DNA from: Planctomycetaceae bacterium
GTDB taxonomy: Bacteria; Planctomycetota; Phycisphaerae; Phycisphaerales; SM1A02
Direction: 5' to 3'
Assembly: GCA_002685335.1 (NCBI GenBank)
Contig: NYWY01000013.1
Coordinates: 1-12,964, forward strand
DNA: 12,964 nucleotides
Below the pieces are notes generated by a model. It searched no databases. It was not told where the DNA came from and saw only the letters and a program-made list of their open reading frames with translations. Below are positions 6,490 through 12,964 of this stretch, piece by piece; position 1 is the first letter of the stretch; the number at the start of each line of letters is the position of its first letter. The position numbers and the translations under genes were made by a program.

Positions 6490-7377
6490 TCAGTCCGCCA
6501 CTCGGCCCTCGGATTCGAGACGCTCCACCGCGGATCGCAGCGATTCGTCCGACGCGTGCAGTGCCTGGTCGGCCCCGGCCCGATCCAGCCCCGGAAAGAG
6601 TTCACAGAGGATCCGAAGACATCGATCATGCAGCTTGTCGTTGGTGGCCCGCAGATCGATCATCCGACTCCCTCGCACCTTGCCCAACCGCGTGAAGACG
6701 CTGGTGGTGAGGGCGTTGAGCGCGATCTTGGTCGCGGTCCCCGCCGCGAGCCGGGTCGAGCCGGTGAGCAGTTCGGGACCGGTCTCCAGCACCACGAGAT
6801 GATCGCACCCCGGAGGCATCGACCGGCGAGCGCAGGAGATCAACGCGGTGCGGGCTCCCCGAGCGGACGCCTCGGCGATTCCCCCGAGGACCCACGGGGT
6901 GGTCCCGCCGGCGGCGATCCCCACCACGACGTCGTCCATCCCGAGATCGAGTTCCGCCAGGGCCGGGATCGCCCCCCGCGGATCGTCCTCCGCCCCTTCA
7001 CTTGATCGACGCAGCGCCCGGTCACCCCCCGCGACGATCCCCACCACCGTCTTCGGATCGGACCGGAAGGTGGGCGGGCATTCAGAAGCGTCGAGCACTC
7101 CGAGCCGGCCACTGGTGCCCGCGCCGAGATAGACGAGCCGTCCCCCACGGCCGACGCCTGCGACCACGTCCTCCACCACCGCCGCGATTTCCGCGGACAC
7201 CGCTTCGACCGCCCGAACCGCGCGATCCTGATCGACCGCGAGGGTGCGGACGAGCTGCTCGGTGGCGAGTGACTCCAGCGAGACTTCGGAGGGATGTGGT
7301 TTCTCGGTGTCGACCCCGCTCCGGTCCGGCGGCAACGAACGCCCCGTCGGTCCGGAGGATTTCTCCATGGGACTCAT
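6490..7377 (-). CDS. murQ: N-acetylmuramic acid 6-phosphate etherase
   Basis: Cytosolic lyase that splits the lactyl ether of MurNAc-6-phosphate to give GlcNAc-6-phosphate and D-lactate, used in recycling or scavenging peptidoglycan sugar. The protein has 295 residues (E. coli MurQ: 298). The SIS domain carries GGRLVYLGAGTSGRLGVLDASECPPTF and GIAAGGTTP, then TGSTRLAAGTATK and TNDKLHDR. Catalytic glutamates are E99 (SECPP) and E130 (EGAED), 31 residues apart as E83 and E114 are in E. coli. About 30 non-conserved residues precede the usual N-terminus. The ATG at 7377 overlaps the TGA of the upstream peptidase (ATGA), which argues for translational coupling and fixes this start over the ATG at 7431. 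A second in-frame ATG is at 7368. No MurNAc transporter or PTS gene is adjacent. Confidence 0.95.
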   Translation of the reverse strand: MSPMEKSSGPTGRSLPPDRSGVDTEKPHPSEVSLESLATEQLVRTLAVDQDRAVRAVEAVSAEIAAVVEDVVAGVGRGGRLVYLGAGTSGRLGVLDASECPPTFRSDPKTVVGIVAGGDRALRRSSEGAEDDPRGAIPALAELDLGMDDVVVGIAAGGTTPWVLGGIAEASARGARTALISCARRSMPPGCDHLVVLETGPELLTGSTRLAAGTATKIALNALTTSVFTRLGKVRGSRMIDLRATNDKLHDRCLRILCELFPGLDRAGADQALHASDESLRSAVERLESEGRVAD

Positions 7378-9509
7378 TCGCTCTTTCCGGCGGTCGAGGC
7401 GGCGTCCAGATGCTCCTGGAGGAACGACCACTTGGAGGATCGATACGCGGCACTTCTGATCCCGTGGGTCGCGTTGGGGAAGAGCTGCATCTGGAACGGG
7501 ATGTCCGCATCCTGCAGCTTCGCGGCCATCTGGAAGGTGTTGGATGGATGGACGTTGTCGTCCTGCATGCCGTGAAGAAGAAGCAGGGCGCCTTCGAGCC
7601 GCCCGGCCAGCTTCACCGCGCTGCCGGCGTCGTAGCCCTCGCGATTCTCCGCCGGAGTGCGCATGTAACGCTCGGTGTAGATCGTGTCGTAGTTGCGGAA
7701 GTCGGTCACCGGAGCCCCCGCGACCCCGGCCCGGAAGATCTCGGGGTACCTCACCAGAGCGAGGGCCGAGAGGTAGCCGCCGTAACTGTGTCCGGTGATA
7801 CCCACCCGCTCCGGATCGATCTCGGGATGGGCTTCCAGAATCGCCTTCACGCCCGCCACCTGATCATCGAGGTCGGGGCCGCCGAGTCGCAGGTAGGTGG
7901 CGCCTTCGAACGCCTTGCCCCGACCGATCGTGCCCCGATTCTCGATCTTCGCCACCGCGAAGCCCAGTTCACAGAGCGAATTGGCCGGACTCCAGGTGTT
8001 GGAGGGTCCCCGCGACTCCGGGCCGCCATAGACGTCCACCACCAGCGGATAGGCGGCGACGGCGTCACGGTCGGCTCCCGCGGGAAGGTGCAGGACCGCG
8101 TGCAGCGGCGTGGTGCCGTCGGGGGCGAGGAACTTCACCAGTTCCCCACCGTGCAATCCGGCCGCGGCGAGTCCGGAGTCGTCGCCGCGGGCGAGCACCG
8201 CCAGTTCAACGCCGTCCTCACCGTAGAGCACCGTCTCCGGGGGGTGGTCGACCGCCTGTCTCATCGCGGCCACGGTCCGACCGTCGGGGGAAATCCGAAA
8301 GCTCCCGTGATTCAAGTCGACGCTGGTGAGGATTCTCGCGTCCGTGCCGTCCAGGTTCACTCGATGCAACTGGTTGTTGAGGGGTGTGCTGCTGCTTCTC
8401 ATGGTGAACCAGAGCACGCCGGCATCTTCGTCCACCTTCACGACGGACTCCACCGGGAAGTCCTCGGTGAGGGCCGTTCGCCCGGTCAGGGGATTCACCA
8501 GGTTTCCGTCGAGATCTCGAAGTTCATACTGCTTCCAGCCGGACTTCTCGGTCTCCCAGATGAATCGCCGGCCGTCTTCGAGGAACCTCATCATCGGTCG
8601 GTTCCGCTGCCAGGTGTCCTGACGCTCCTCGACCACCAATCGACACGCTCCGGTTTCCGGGTTCGCCGCCATGACTTCGAGGTGGTCCTGATGACGATTG
8701 GTTCGATTGAAAAGCAGTTCGCTTCCGTCGGGAGTCCAGCGGACCGCGTAGACGTACTGATCGGTGTCGTCACCGACGTCGACGGTCACCATCTCACCCG
8801 TGGCCTTCTCGAAGATCCGGAGTCCCGCGATCGGATTCGGATCCCCGGCCTTGGGATACCGCTCGCTCTTGATCTCGCTTCGAAGTCCGGTGAGACCGTC
8901 GACCAGGTGGTAGTCGCGGGTGGGTGACACGTCGAAGGCGTAGAACGCCAGATATCGACCGTCGGGCGACCACCACATGGCATCGGTCTGGTCGAGCTCC
9001 TCGCCGTAGACCCAGGAAGCGGTGCCGTATCGAAAGGCCTCGGTCCCATCCGTGGTCACGGGGAGCTCGACCCCGTCGTCGGATCGGATCCAGACGTTGT
9101 TCTCCAGGTGCACCGCGGTCCAGGGTTCCGCCGAAGATCTGGCTTCGGTCAGCTGACGGCCGCGGGCCGGTCTCGCTCCACCCCGACCGCCCCGCCCACC
9201 GGTCCGACCCGCCCGCTTCGGCAGCGCCTCGGCGTCGGCTTCCTCGATCGTCCCGTCGGCGAGATCCACCCGCCGCCATCCCTCGGAGGAGAGCCAGTAG
9301 GCGTGAGTCTCATCGAACCTGATGTCGCGAACGTTCCCGCCACCACCGATCCGTCGGGCCGACCGAACGACCGTGGCCATCGAGTCGGCCCCGGGAAGAT
9401 CACGCAGCGGTTTCCAACCCGTGGTCTGGGCATCGGTCGACGGCGTCGCCGTGAACATCGTGGTGACGGCGAGAAGAAGGAGGAGACGTCGGAGATTCAA
9501 GATCGGCAT
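7374..9509 (-). CDS. Secreted S9 family prolyl oligopeptidase, DPP-IV-like
   Basis: 711 residues. An N-terminal signal peptide (LNLRRLLLLLAVTTMFTATP) has no lipobox, so the enzyme is probably periplasmic or exported. Residues about 60-480 form the beta-propeller domain. WVYGEELDQTDAMWWSPDG matches the DPP-IV region holding the paired glutamates that bind the substrate N-terminus; here they are E170-E171. The alpha/beta-hydrolase domain follows. The inferred triad is S575 (GHSYGG), D650 (HGMQDDNVH) and H682 (NATHGI). The likely activity is removal of N-terminal dipeptides from peptides, though true Xaa-Pro preference cannot be read from sequence. A Gly/Arg-rich stretch at about 100-118 (RTGGRGGRGGARPARGR) is unusual. 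The ATG at 9509 has TACCGT six bases upstream and no Shine-Dalgarno site. It overlaps murQ at its 3' end and lies 62 bp after the PfkB kinase. Confidence 0.93.
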   Translation of the reverse strand: MPILNLRRLLLLLAVTTMFTATPSTDAQTTGWKPLRDLPGADSMATVVRSARRIGGGGNVRDIRFDETHAYWLSSEGWRRVDLADGTIEEADAEALPKRAGRTGGRGGRGGARPARGRQLTEARSSAEPWTAVHLENNVWIRSDDGVELPVTTDGTEAFRYGTASWVYGEELDQTDAMWWSPDGRYLAFYAFDVSPTRDYHLVDGLTGLRSEIKSERYPKAGDPNPIAGLRIFEKATGEMVTVDVGDDTDQYVYAVRWTPDGSELLFNRTNRHQDHLEVMAANPETGACRLVVEERQDTWQRNRPMMRFLEDGRRFIWETEKSGWKQYELRDLDGNLVNPLTGRTALTEDFPVESVVKVDEDAGVLWFTMRSSSTPLNNQLHRVNLDGTDARILTSVDLNHGSFRISPDGRTVAAMRQAVDHPPETVLYGEDGVELAVLARGDDSGLAAAGLHGGELVKFLAPDGTTPLHAVLHLPAGADRDAVAAYPLVVDVYGGPESRGPSNTWSPANSLCELGFAVAKIENRGTIGRGKAFEGATYLRLGGPDLDDQVAGVKAILEAHPEIDPERVGITGHSYGGYLSALALVRYPEIFRAGVAGAPVTDFRNYDTIYTERYMRTPAENREGYDAGSAVKLAGRLEGALLLLHGMQDDNVHPSNTFQMAAKLQDADIPFQMQLFPNATHGIRSAAYRSSKWSFLQEHLDAASTAGKSE

Positions 9510-9515
9510 GGAGAT

Positions 9516-9521
9516 ACGGTA
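9516..9521 (-). promoter_or_regulatory. Putative -10 element of the S9 peptidase (leaderless type)
   Basis: TACCGT on the minus strand, then six bases (ATCTCC), then the ATG at 9509. There is no clear -35 box and no Shine-Dalgarno site. If used, the peptidase and murQ have a promoter separate from the kinase. Confidence 0.42.
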
Positions 9522-9571
9522 CCGCCCGGTGGCAGACCGGTTCCCATCGATCTCGATTCGAAGGGGCGGAT

Positions 9572-10483
9572 TCAGCCGATCCGGCCGATGGCCTTGAACG
9601 CCTTCATCCGTTCGGCGATCAAAGCCTCGTCCGCAGCGCGGATTCCGTCGAGTCCGAAAGCGGCGATGGTGAAACTGGCCATCACCGTGCCCCAGGCCAG
9701 AGATTCCTGGATCGCTTCGAAGTCCGTCCGCCCCAACCGGGCGAGATGGGCCATCATCCCGCCCCCGAAGCTGTCTCCCGCACCCGTGGGATCGATGACC
9801 GCCTCGTCTTCGGCGGGAAAGGCCGGGATCGCCGCGACGCCGTCTTCGTGGATCAGGACGGCCCCGTGCTCACCCTTCTTCACCACCGCGAAGGTCGGTC
9901 CCATTTCGAGGATCTTCCGCCCCGCGGTGATGACGTTGCGATTACCGGTGAGCAGTTCGGCCTCGGAATCGTTGAGCACCACGCCATCGACCTTCTTCAG
10001 CAAGGCGACGAGATCGTCGTGCGCGATGTTGATCCAGAGATCCATGGTGTCGCACACCGCGATCTTGCGGTTCGGGAGCTTCTCGAGCATGCCCGCCTGA
10101 ACCGCCGGATGACTGTTCGCGAGAAAGACGAAACGGCTGTCCGCGAAGGCTTCCGGTACCTCGGGCGGCGTGTCCTCCATAACCCCGAGATGGGTGAAGA
10201 GGGTCTCCCGATTGTTCATGTTCTCCTCGTAGCGACCACCCCAGCGAAACGTCTCGCCCCCGGGTCGCACTTCAAGTCCGGCGAGGTCGATGCCGGGGAA
10301 GGATTCAAGCATCGCCTGATGATCCGCCGGCCAGTCCTCCCCGACCAATCCCACGAGGCGGACCGGAGCCAGATGGCTCGCCGCGGCCGCGAAATACGCG
10401 GCAGAACCCCCCATCACGGCATCTGCGCTGCCGGTGGGTCCGTGGATGGTGTCGATACCGATGGTTCCAGTGACGATGAGCAT
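9572..10483 (-). CDS. PfkB family carbohydrate (ribokinase-like) kinase
   Basis: 303 residues, typical length for ribokinase-fold sugar or nucleoside kinases. The ATP and anion-hole signature DPTGAGDSFGGG has the catalytic base D237. NDSEAELLTG (171-180) is the second family block and VMGGSAAYFAAAAS near residue 25 is the substrate-side glycine motif. Residues about 76-105 (GGETFRWGGRYEENMNNRET) form the lid and contact the sugar in relatives. The substrate cannot be read from these motifs; fructose, ribose, nucleoside or a sugar phosphate are all open. The gene lies 47 bp after the membrane-protein gene and 62 bp before the peptidase. Its ATG at 10483 has TAGCAT six bases upstream, so it probably has its own promoter. 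A role with MurQ is possible but unsupported, since known MurNAc kinases belong to other families. Confidence 0.93.
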   Translation of the reverse strand: MLIVTGTIGIDTIHGPTGSADAVMGGSAAYFAAAASHLAPVRLVGLVGEDWPADHQAMLESFPGIDLAGLEVRPGGETFRWGGRYEENMNNRETLFTHLGVMEDTPPEVPEAFADSRFVFLANSHPAVQAGMLEKLPNRKIAVCDTMDLWINIAHDDLVALLKKVDGVVLNDSEAELLTGNRNVITAGRKILEMGPTFAVVKKGEHGAVLIHEDGVAAIPAFPAEDEAVIDPTGAGDSFGGGMMAHLARLGRTDFEAIQESLAWGTVMASFTIAAFGLDGIRAADEALIAERMKAFKAIGRIG

Positions 10484-10489
10484 CTCGGA

Positions 10490-10518
10490 ATGCTACTCGC
10501 CACCTTTGTTCCCGTGAA
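10490..10518 (-). promoter_or_regulatory. Putative promoter of the PfkB kinase gene (leaderless type)
   Basis: On the minus strand, TTCACG, a 17-base spacer, TAGCAT, six bases (TCCGAG), then the ATG at 10483. Four of six bases match TTGACA. The box spacing is ideal for a housekeeping promoter and puts the transcript start at about the ATG. Confidence 0.55.
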
Positions 10519-10530
10519 GACGAGCGTGGA

Positions 10531-11415
10531 TCAATCTCCGCGATGCTGCTCGACGAACCCTCGGGACCAACCGATGCCGGCCGAGACTCCCATGAGCGTT
10601 CCGGCCGCGGCGTCCATCGGAGTCGGGATGCCCAACCGCGAGCCATTCCCCACGAGCCAGGCTGAAACCTGCTGAGCCTCGTCCCCGCGAAACGCCCAGA
10701 GTTGCCCGAGGGCCATGAAAACGCATGGGGCCGCGAAGATCAGGACCGGTTGCAGGCGAGGCGCAAGCATTCGACCGGCCAGCCCCGCCAGAACGCCCCC
10801 CAGGGTGGCGGCGAAAATCGCCTGCCCCTTGGTGTCGTTGGTGGCGACGAAGAAGATCGCCACCAGGGCGAGGCTTCCCGCCGCGGCGCTGCGAAGGCTG
10901 ATGGGACCGAACATCACCCGCGGATCGGTCACGTCCGCCACCGGGGCGGACGGCTGATCCGGAAGCGGTCCGGTGAGGCGAAAGATCACCGCGGCAAGTC
11001 CGAGCACCACGAGGCCCCAGAGCGCGGTCTCCACCGCGACCGCGGGCCCCGTCGCCCCGGCGAAGAGAAGGTCGAGGTGAGTCCCCGACCGCATCGCCAG
11101 CACCGCGATTCCCCAGCCGAGCACGAAGGTGGCCACCGCCGGATTCACGATCCGCCCGACGATGACCGCCACCCCGAGGGAGGCCAGAAGGCAGGCTGCA
11201 ATGACCAGAACCGCGGGAATCGGGTCGATGACCACGGAAATCGCGGGACCGGAGACCCCCCGGAGCGAAGTCATCCATCCAACGGCGAGGGACATCAGCA
11301 GTGACGTGGCGATCATGCCCCCGAAAAGGGCCACGTATCGCTGGACGGAATCGATCCAGCCTTCCTGGACGACGGAATCGGTGGCGTCTTCCGCGGCATG
11401 GGAACGGTTGTTCAT
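10531..11415 (-). CDS. Multi-pass membrane protein of unknown function
   Basis: 294 residues, family not recognised. About seven or eight hydrophobic stretches lie near residues 27-50, 60-88, 92-109, 122-147, 174-192, 198-216, 222-242 and 266-284. The N-terminal 25 residues are polar and probably cytosolic. No signal-peptide cleavage site, metal motif or transporter signature is evident, although small residues (Gly, Ala) crowd the helices as in transporters and channels. It diverges from hutH with an 82-bp gap and precedes the PfkB kinase by 47 bp. Its promoter is the best in the window (TTGTCA and TTCAAT). A link with the kinase as a sugar transporter, or with hutH as an amino-acid permease, would be guesswork. 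Confidence 0.75.
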   Translation of the reverse strand: MNNRSHAAEDATDSVVQEGWIDSVQRYVALFGGMIATSLLMSLAVGWMTSLRGVSGPAISVVIDPIPAVLVIAACLLASLGVAVIVGRIVNPAVATFVLGWGIAVLAMRSGTHLDLLFAGATGPAVAVETALWGLVVLGLAAVIFRLTGPLPDQPSAPVADVTDPRVMFGPISLRSAAAGSLALVAIFFVATNDTKGQAIFAATLGGVLAGLAGRMLAPRLQPVLIFAAPCVFMALGQLWAFRGDEAQQVSAWLVGNGSRLGIPTPMDAAAGTLMGVSAGIGWSRGFVEQHRGD

Positions 11416-11421
11416 GTCGTC

Positions 11422-11450
11422 ATTGAACCGCAGGCCGGACGCCCTGACAA
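11422..11450 (-). promoter_or_regulatory. Putative promoter of the 294-residue membrane protein gene
   Basis: On the minus strand, TTGTCA (five of six to TTGACA) at 11450-11445, a 17-base spacer, TTCAAT at 11427-11422, six bases (GACGAC), then the ATG at 11415. Both boxes and the spacing fit a housekeeping promoter with the transcript starting at about the ATG. Confidence 0.6.
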
Positions 11451-11455
11451 GTCAG
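11444..11455. promoter_or_regulatory. Perfect dyad CTGACAAGTCAG overlapping the -35 box
   Basis: Five-base arms, CTGAC and GTCAG, flank AA. The dyad covers the whole -35 box of the membrane-protein gene and lies about 43 bases before the hutH start. A protein binding here could affect both divergent genes. Confidence 0.35.
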
Positions 11456-11473
11456 AGGAGGAAGGATGGCCGT

Positions 11474-11491
11474 ATCCTCCTGCGGGAGGAT
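11474..11491 (+). promoter_or_regulatory. Hairpin covering the hutH ribosome binding site
   Basis: ATCCTCC (11474-11480), loop TGCG, GGAGGAT (11485-11491): seven perfect pairs. The right arm is the Shine-Dalgarno site, GGGAGGA, seven bases before the ATG, so the left arm acts as an anti-Shine-Dalgarno. A competing reading is that TATCCT (11473-11478) is a -10 box, in which case transcription would start at about 11485 and the hairpin would not form. The ribosome binding site itself is clear either way. Confidence 0.5.
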
Positions 11492-11497
11492 CGAACA

Positions 11498-12964
11498 ATG
11501 CGCGACCCCAAGTACACCATCATTCTCGATGGAAGCCCCCTTTCAATCGCCGAGGTGTCCGACCTCGCCCATGGCGCCGCGGACCTCGAACTGGGACCGG
11601 ACGCTCGAGACCGAATGATCCGGGCACGGTCCGAAGTGGATCGGATCGCGACCGGCGACGAAGCGGTCTACGGCTTGAACACGGGTTTCGGCTCGCTCTC
11701 CAAAGTCCGAATCGAACCCGACCGGCTCGAGGATCTGCAGGCCAACATCGTTCGAAGCCACGCCGCAGGCGTCGGTGAACCTCTTCCTCGGGAAATCGTG
11801 CGGGCGATGATGTCGCTGCTCGCCGCGAGTCTCGCTCGCGGGCACAGCGGTGTTCGTCCCCTGCTGGTGGATCGCCTCGCCGACATGCTCCGGCTGGACC
11901 TCATCCCCATCGTGCCCAGTCGCGGATCGGTCGGCGCTTCGGGTGATCTCGCGCCGCTCGCCCATCTGGCCTGCGGTCTGATCGGTGAAGGGTCGATCCT
12001 CTGGCACGATCGACCGGCCCCTCCAGCCATCGCCTTCCGAGCGGCGGGACTCGAGCCGATTCGACTCCAGGCGAAGGAAGGCCTGGCCCTGCTCAACGGC
12101 ACCCATCTGATGGCGGCGTGCGGAGTCATCGCCCTGACCAGATTCGACCGAATCCTCGAAGCCGGGATGGTGGCGGCGGCCATGAGTGTCGACGGCTGCC
12201 GGGCCAGCCACGGTCCTTTGGAACCCGAGATCCATGAAGTCCGGTGCCAGCCGGGCCAGATCGAGGTCGCGACCAGGCTTCGAACCCTGCTCGAAGGATC
12301 GACCATCGTCGAAGCCCATCGGGAGAACGATCCGCGGGTGCAGGATCCCTATTCCCTGCGAGCCATTCCCCAGGTTCTCGGGGCGGTGGTCGATGCCGCG
12401 GCCGCGGTTCGTCGAGTGGTCGCCGACGAACTGGGGGCGGTCACCGACAACCCGCTGATCTTCGGCGTCGACGCTCCGGATCAGGACGTCCGCATCCTCT
12501 CCGGAGGCAATTTCCACGGAATGCCGCTCGCCATTCATCTGGACCTGCTGCGGATCGCCATCACTCACGTGGCCGGGATCTCGGAGCGAAGAACCTTCTG
12601 GGTGCTGAGCGGGCATGACGTTCATAATCCGGTCACGCCCTACCTGGCCGAAGATCCGGGGCTCCAGAGCGGACTGATGATCGCCCAGTACACGGCCGCG
12701 GCCTGCACCAACGAAATGCAGACCCTTGCAAATCCCGCCAGCGTCGCCAACATCTCCACCAGTGCGGGCATCGAGGACTACAACTCGATGGGCGCCACGT
12801 CGGGGCTCCTGGCCCTCCGCTCGCTGGAACTGCTCCAGAGCGTGATCGCGATCGAACTCCTCGTGATGGCCCAGGCTCTCGAACACCAGCGTCCGGATAC
12901 CAGCGGGCCGGCGGTCGAAGCCGCCCACGCCTGCATCCGAGCGGTCGTCCCCGCCCTCACCGGC
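11498..12964 (+). CDS. hutH: Histidine ammonia-lyase family (MIO) enzyme, 3' end cut
   Basis: 489 residues are visible and the frame leaves the window open; family members have about 510. The self-formed MIO cofactor comes from A147-S148-G149 in VGASGDLAPLAH. N-terminal VYGLNTGFGSL holds the catalytic Tyr, and VQDPYSLR the substrate-binding Arg region. The selectivity pair is S87-H88 (NIVRSHAAGVGEPL), the form found in histidine lyases; tyrosine and phenylalanine lyases have HL or FL. These point to histidine to urocanate plus ammonia, the first step of the hut pathway. Against it, the usual EDHVSMG block reads EDYNSMG (E426, Y428), and GNFHGMPLA and SGHDVHNPVTPYL differ from typical HutH. 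A tyrosine/phenylalanine lyase or aminomutase is the alternative. The start at 11498 has a strong GGGAGGA site. No other hut gene is in view. Confidence 0.85.
   Translation, partial: MRDPKYTIILDGSPLSIAEVSDLAHGAADLELGPDARDRMIRARSEVDRIATGDEAVYGLNTGFGSLSKVRIEPDRLEDLQANIVRSHAAGVGEPLPREIVRAMMSLLAASLARGHSGVRPLLVDRLADMLRLDLIPIVPSRGSVGASGDLAPLAHLACGLIGEGSILWHDRPAPPAIAFRAAGLEPIRLQAKEGLALLNGTHLMAACGVIALTRFDRILEAGMVAAAMSVDGCRASHGPLEPEIHEVRCQPGQIEVATRLRTLLEGSTIVEAHRENDPRVQDPYSLRAIPQVLGAVVDAAAAVRRVVADELGAVTDNPLIFGVDAPDQDVRILSGGNFHGMPLAIHLDLLRIAITHVAGISERRTFWVLSGHDVHNPVTPYLAEDPGLQSGLMIAQYTAAACTNEMQTLANPASVANISTSAGIEDYNSMGATSGLLALRSLELLQSVIAIELLVMAQALEHQRPDTSGPAVEAAHACIRAVVPALTG

Noticed and set aside
7378..7431. 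Earlier ATG for murQ at 7431
   Set aside because: It would overlap the peptidase by 58 bases and add residues with no family match; the ATGA overlap at 7377 is the simpler start.
7002..8927. Open frame of 641 codons on the plus strand, antisense to murQ and the S9 peptidase
   Set aside because: A composition artefact opposite two well-identified genes. The protein is rich in Arg, Gly and His with no family motif.
11543..12928. Open frame of 461 codons on the minus strand, antisense to hutH
   Set aside because: Shadow of the hutH frame; no domain signature and no promoter or ribosome site.
1..12964. Mobile elements, CRISPR arrays, prophage, defence islands, toxin-antitoxin pairs
   Set aside because: No transposase, integrase, Cas, phage or toxin motifs, no spaced direct repeats and no terminal inverted repeats were seen. 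Base composition is even apart from the short A/T-rich stretch at 5490-5580.

Overview
The window reads as ordinary chromosome from a GC-rich bacterium. It most likely belongs to the Planctomycetota, class Phycisphaerae. The clues are a CPRCGYDL-type zinc ribbon on a membrane protein, an HU protein with a long lysine/alanine tail, sparse operons with short gaps, and little use of Shine-Dalgarno sites. This placement comes from protein style only; no rRNA is present. I see no phage, insertion sequence, CRISPR array, tRNA or obvious horizontally acquired island.

Layout. On the left (1-2442, minus strand) are glyA, cut by the window edge, and upstream of it a zinc-ribbon multi-pass membrane protein. 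A 44-bp divergent gap leads to ogt (plus), then ugd (UDP-glucose dehydrogenase) and a double-FHA-domain protein. A 414-bp gene-free stretch follows, rich in inverted repeats, which looks like a long structured leader for a 160-residue HU protein with a histone-H1-like tail. A strong two-way terminator at 6424-6459 separates this plus-strand block from a minus-strand block. In order of transcription that block is an unknown multi-pass membrane protein (11415-10531), a PfkB-type sugar kinase, a secreted DPP-IV-like S9 peptidase, and murQ, whose start overlaps the peptidase stop as ATGA. Divergent from this block at the right edge is an MIO ammonia-lyase, probably hutH, cut by the window end.

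Functional sense. glyA and hutH are one-carbon and amino-acid metabolism. ugd makes UDP-glucuronate for surface polysaccharide. The peptidase-murQ pair suggests use of peptide and muramic-acid material. The rest is DNA repair, nucleoid structure and phosphothreonine recognition.

The most interesting signal is in translation starts. glyA, ogt, the peptidase and the PfkB kinase each have TANNNT followed by exactly six bases and then ATG. The 294-residue membrane protein has TTGTCA, 17 bases, TTCAAT, six bases, ATG. These look like promoters placed to give leaderless mRNAs. ugd, the HU gene and hutH instead have Shine-Dalgarno sites. Second in interest are the structured HU leader and a hairpin that buries the hutH ribosome binding site. 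I did not find a convincing new multi-gene system.
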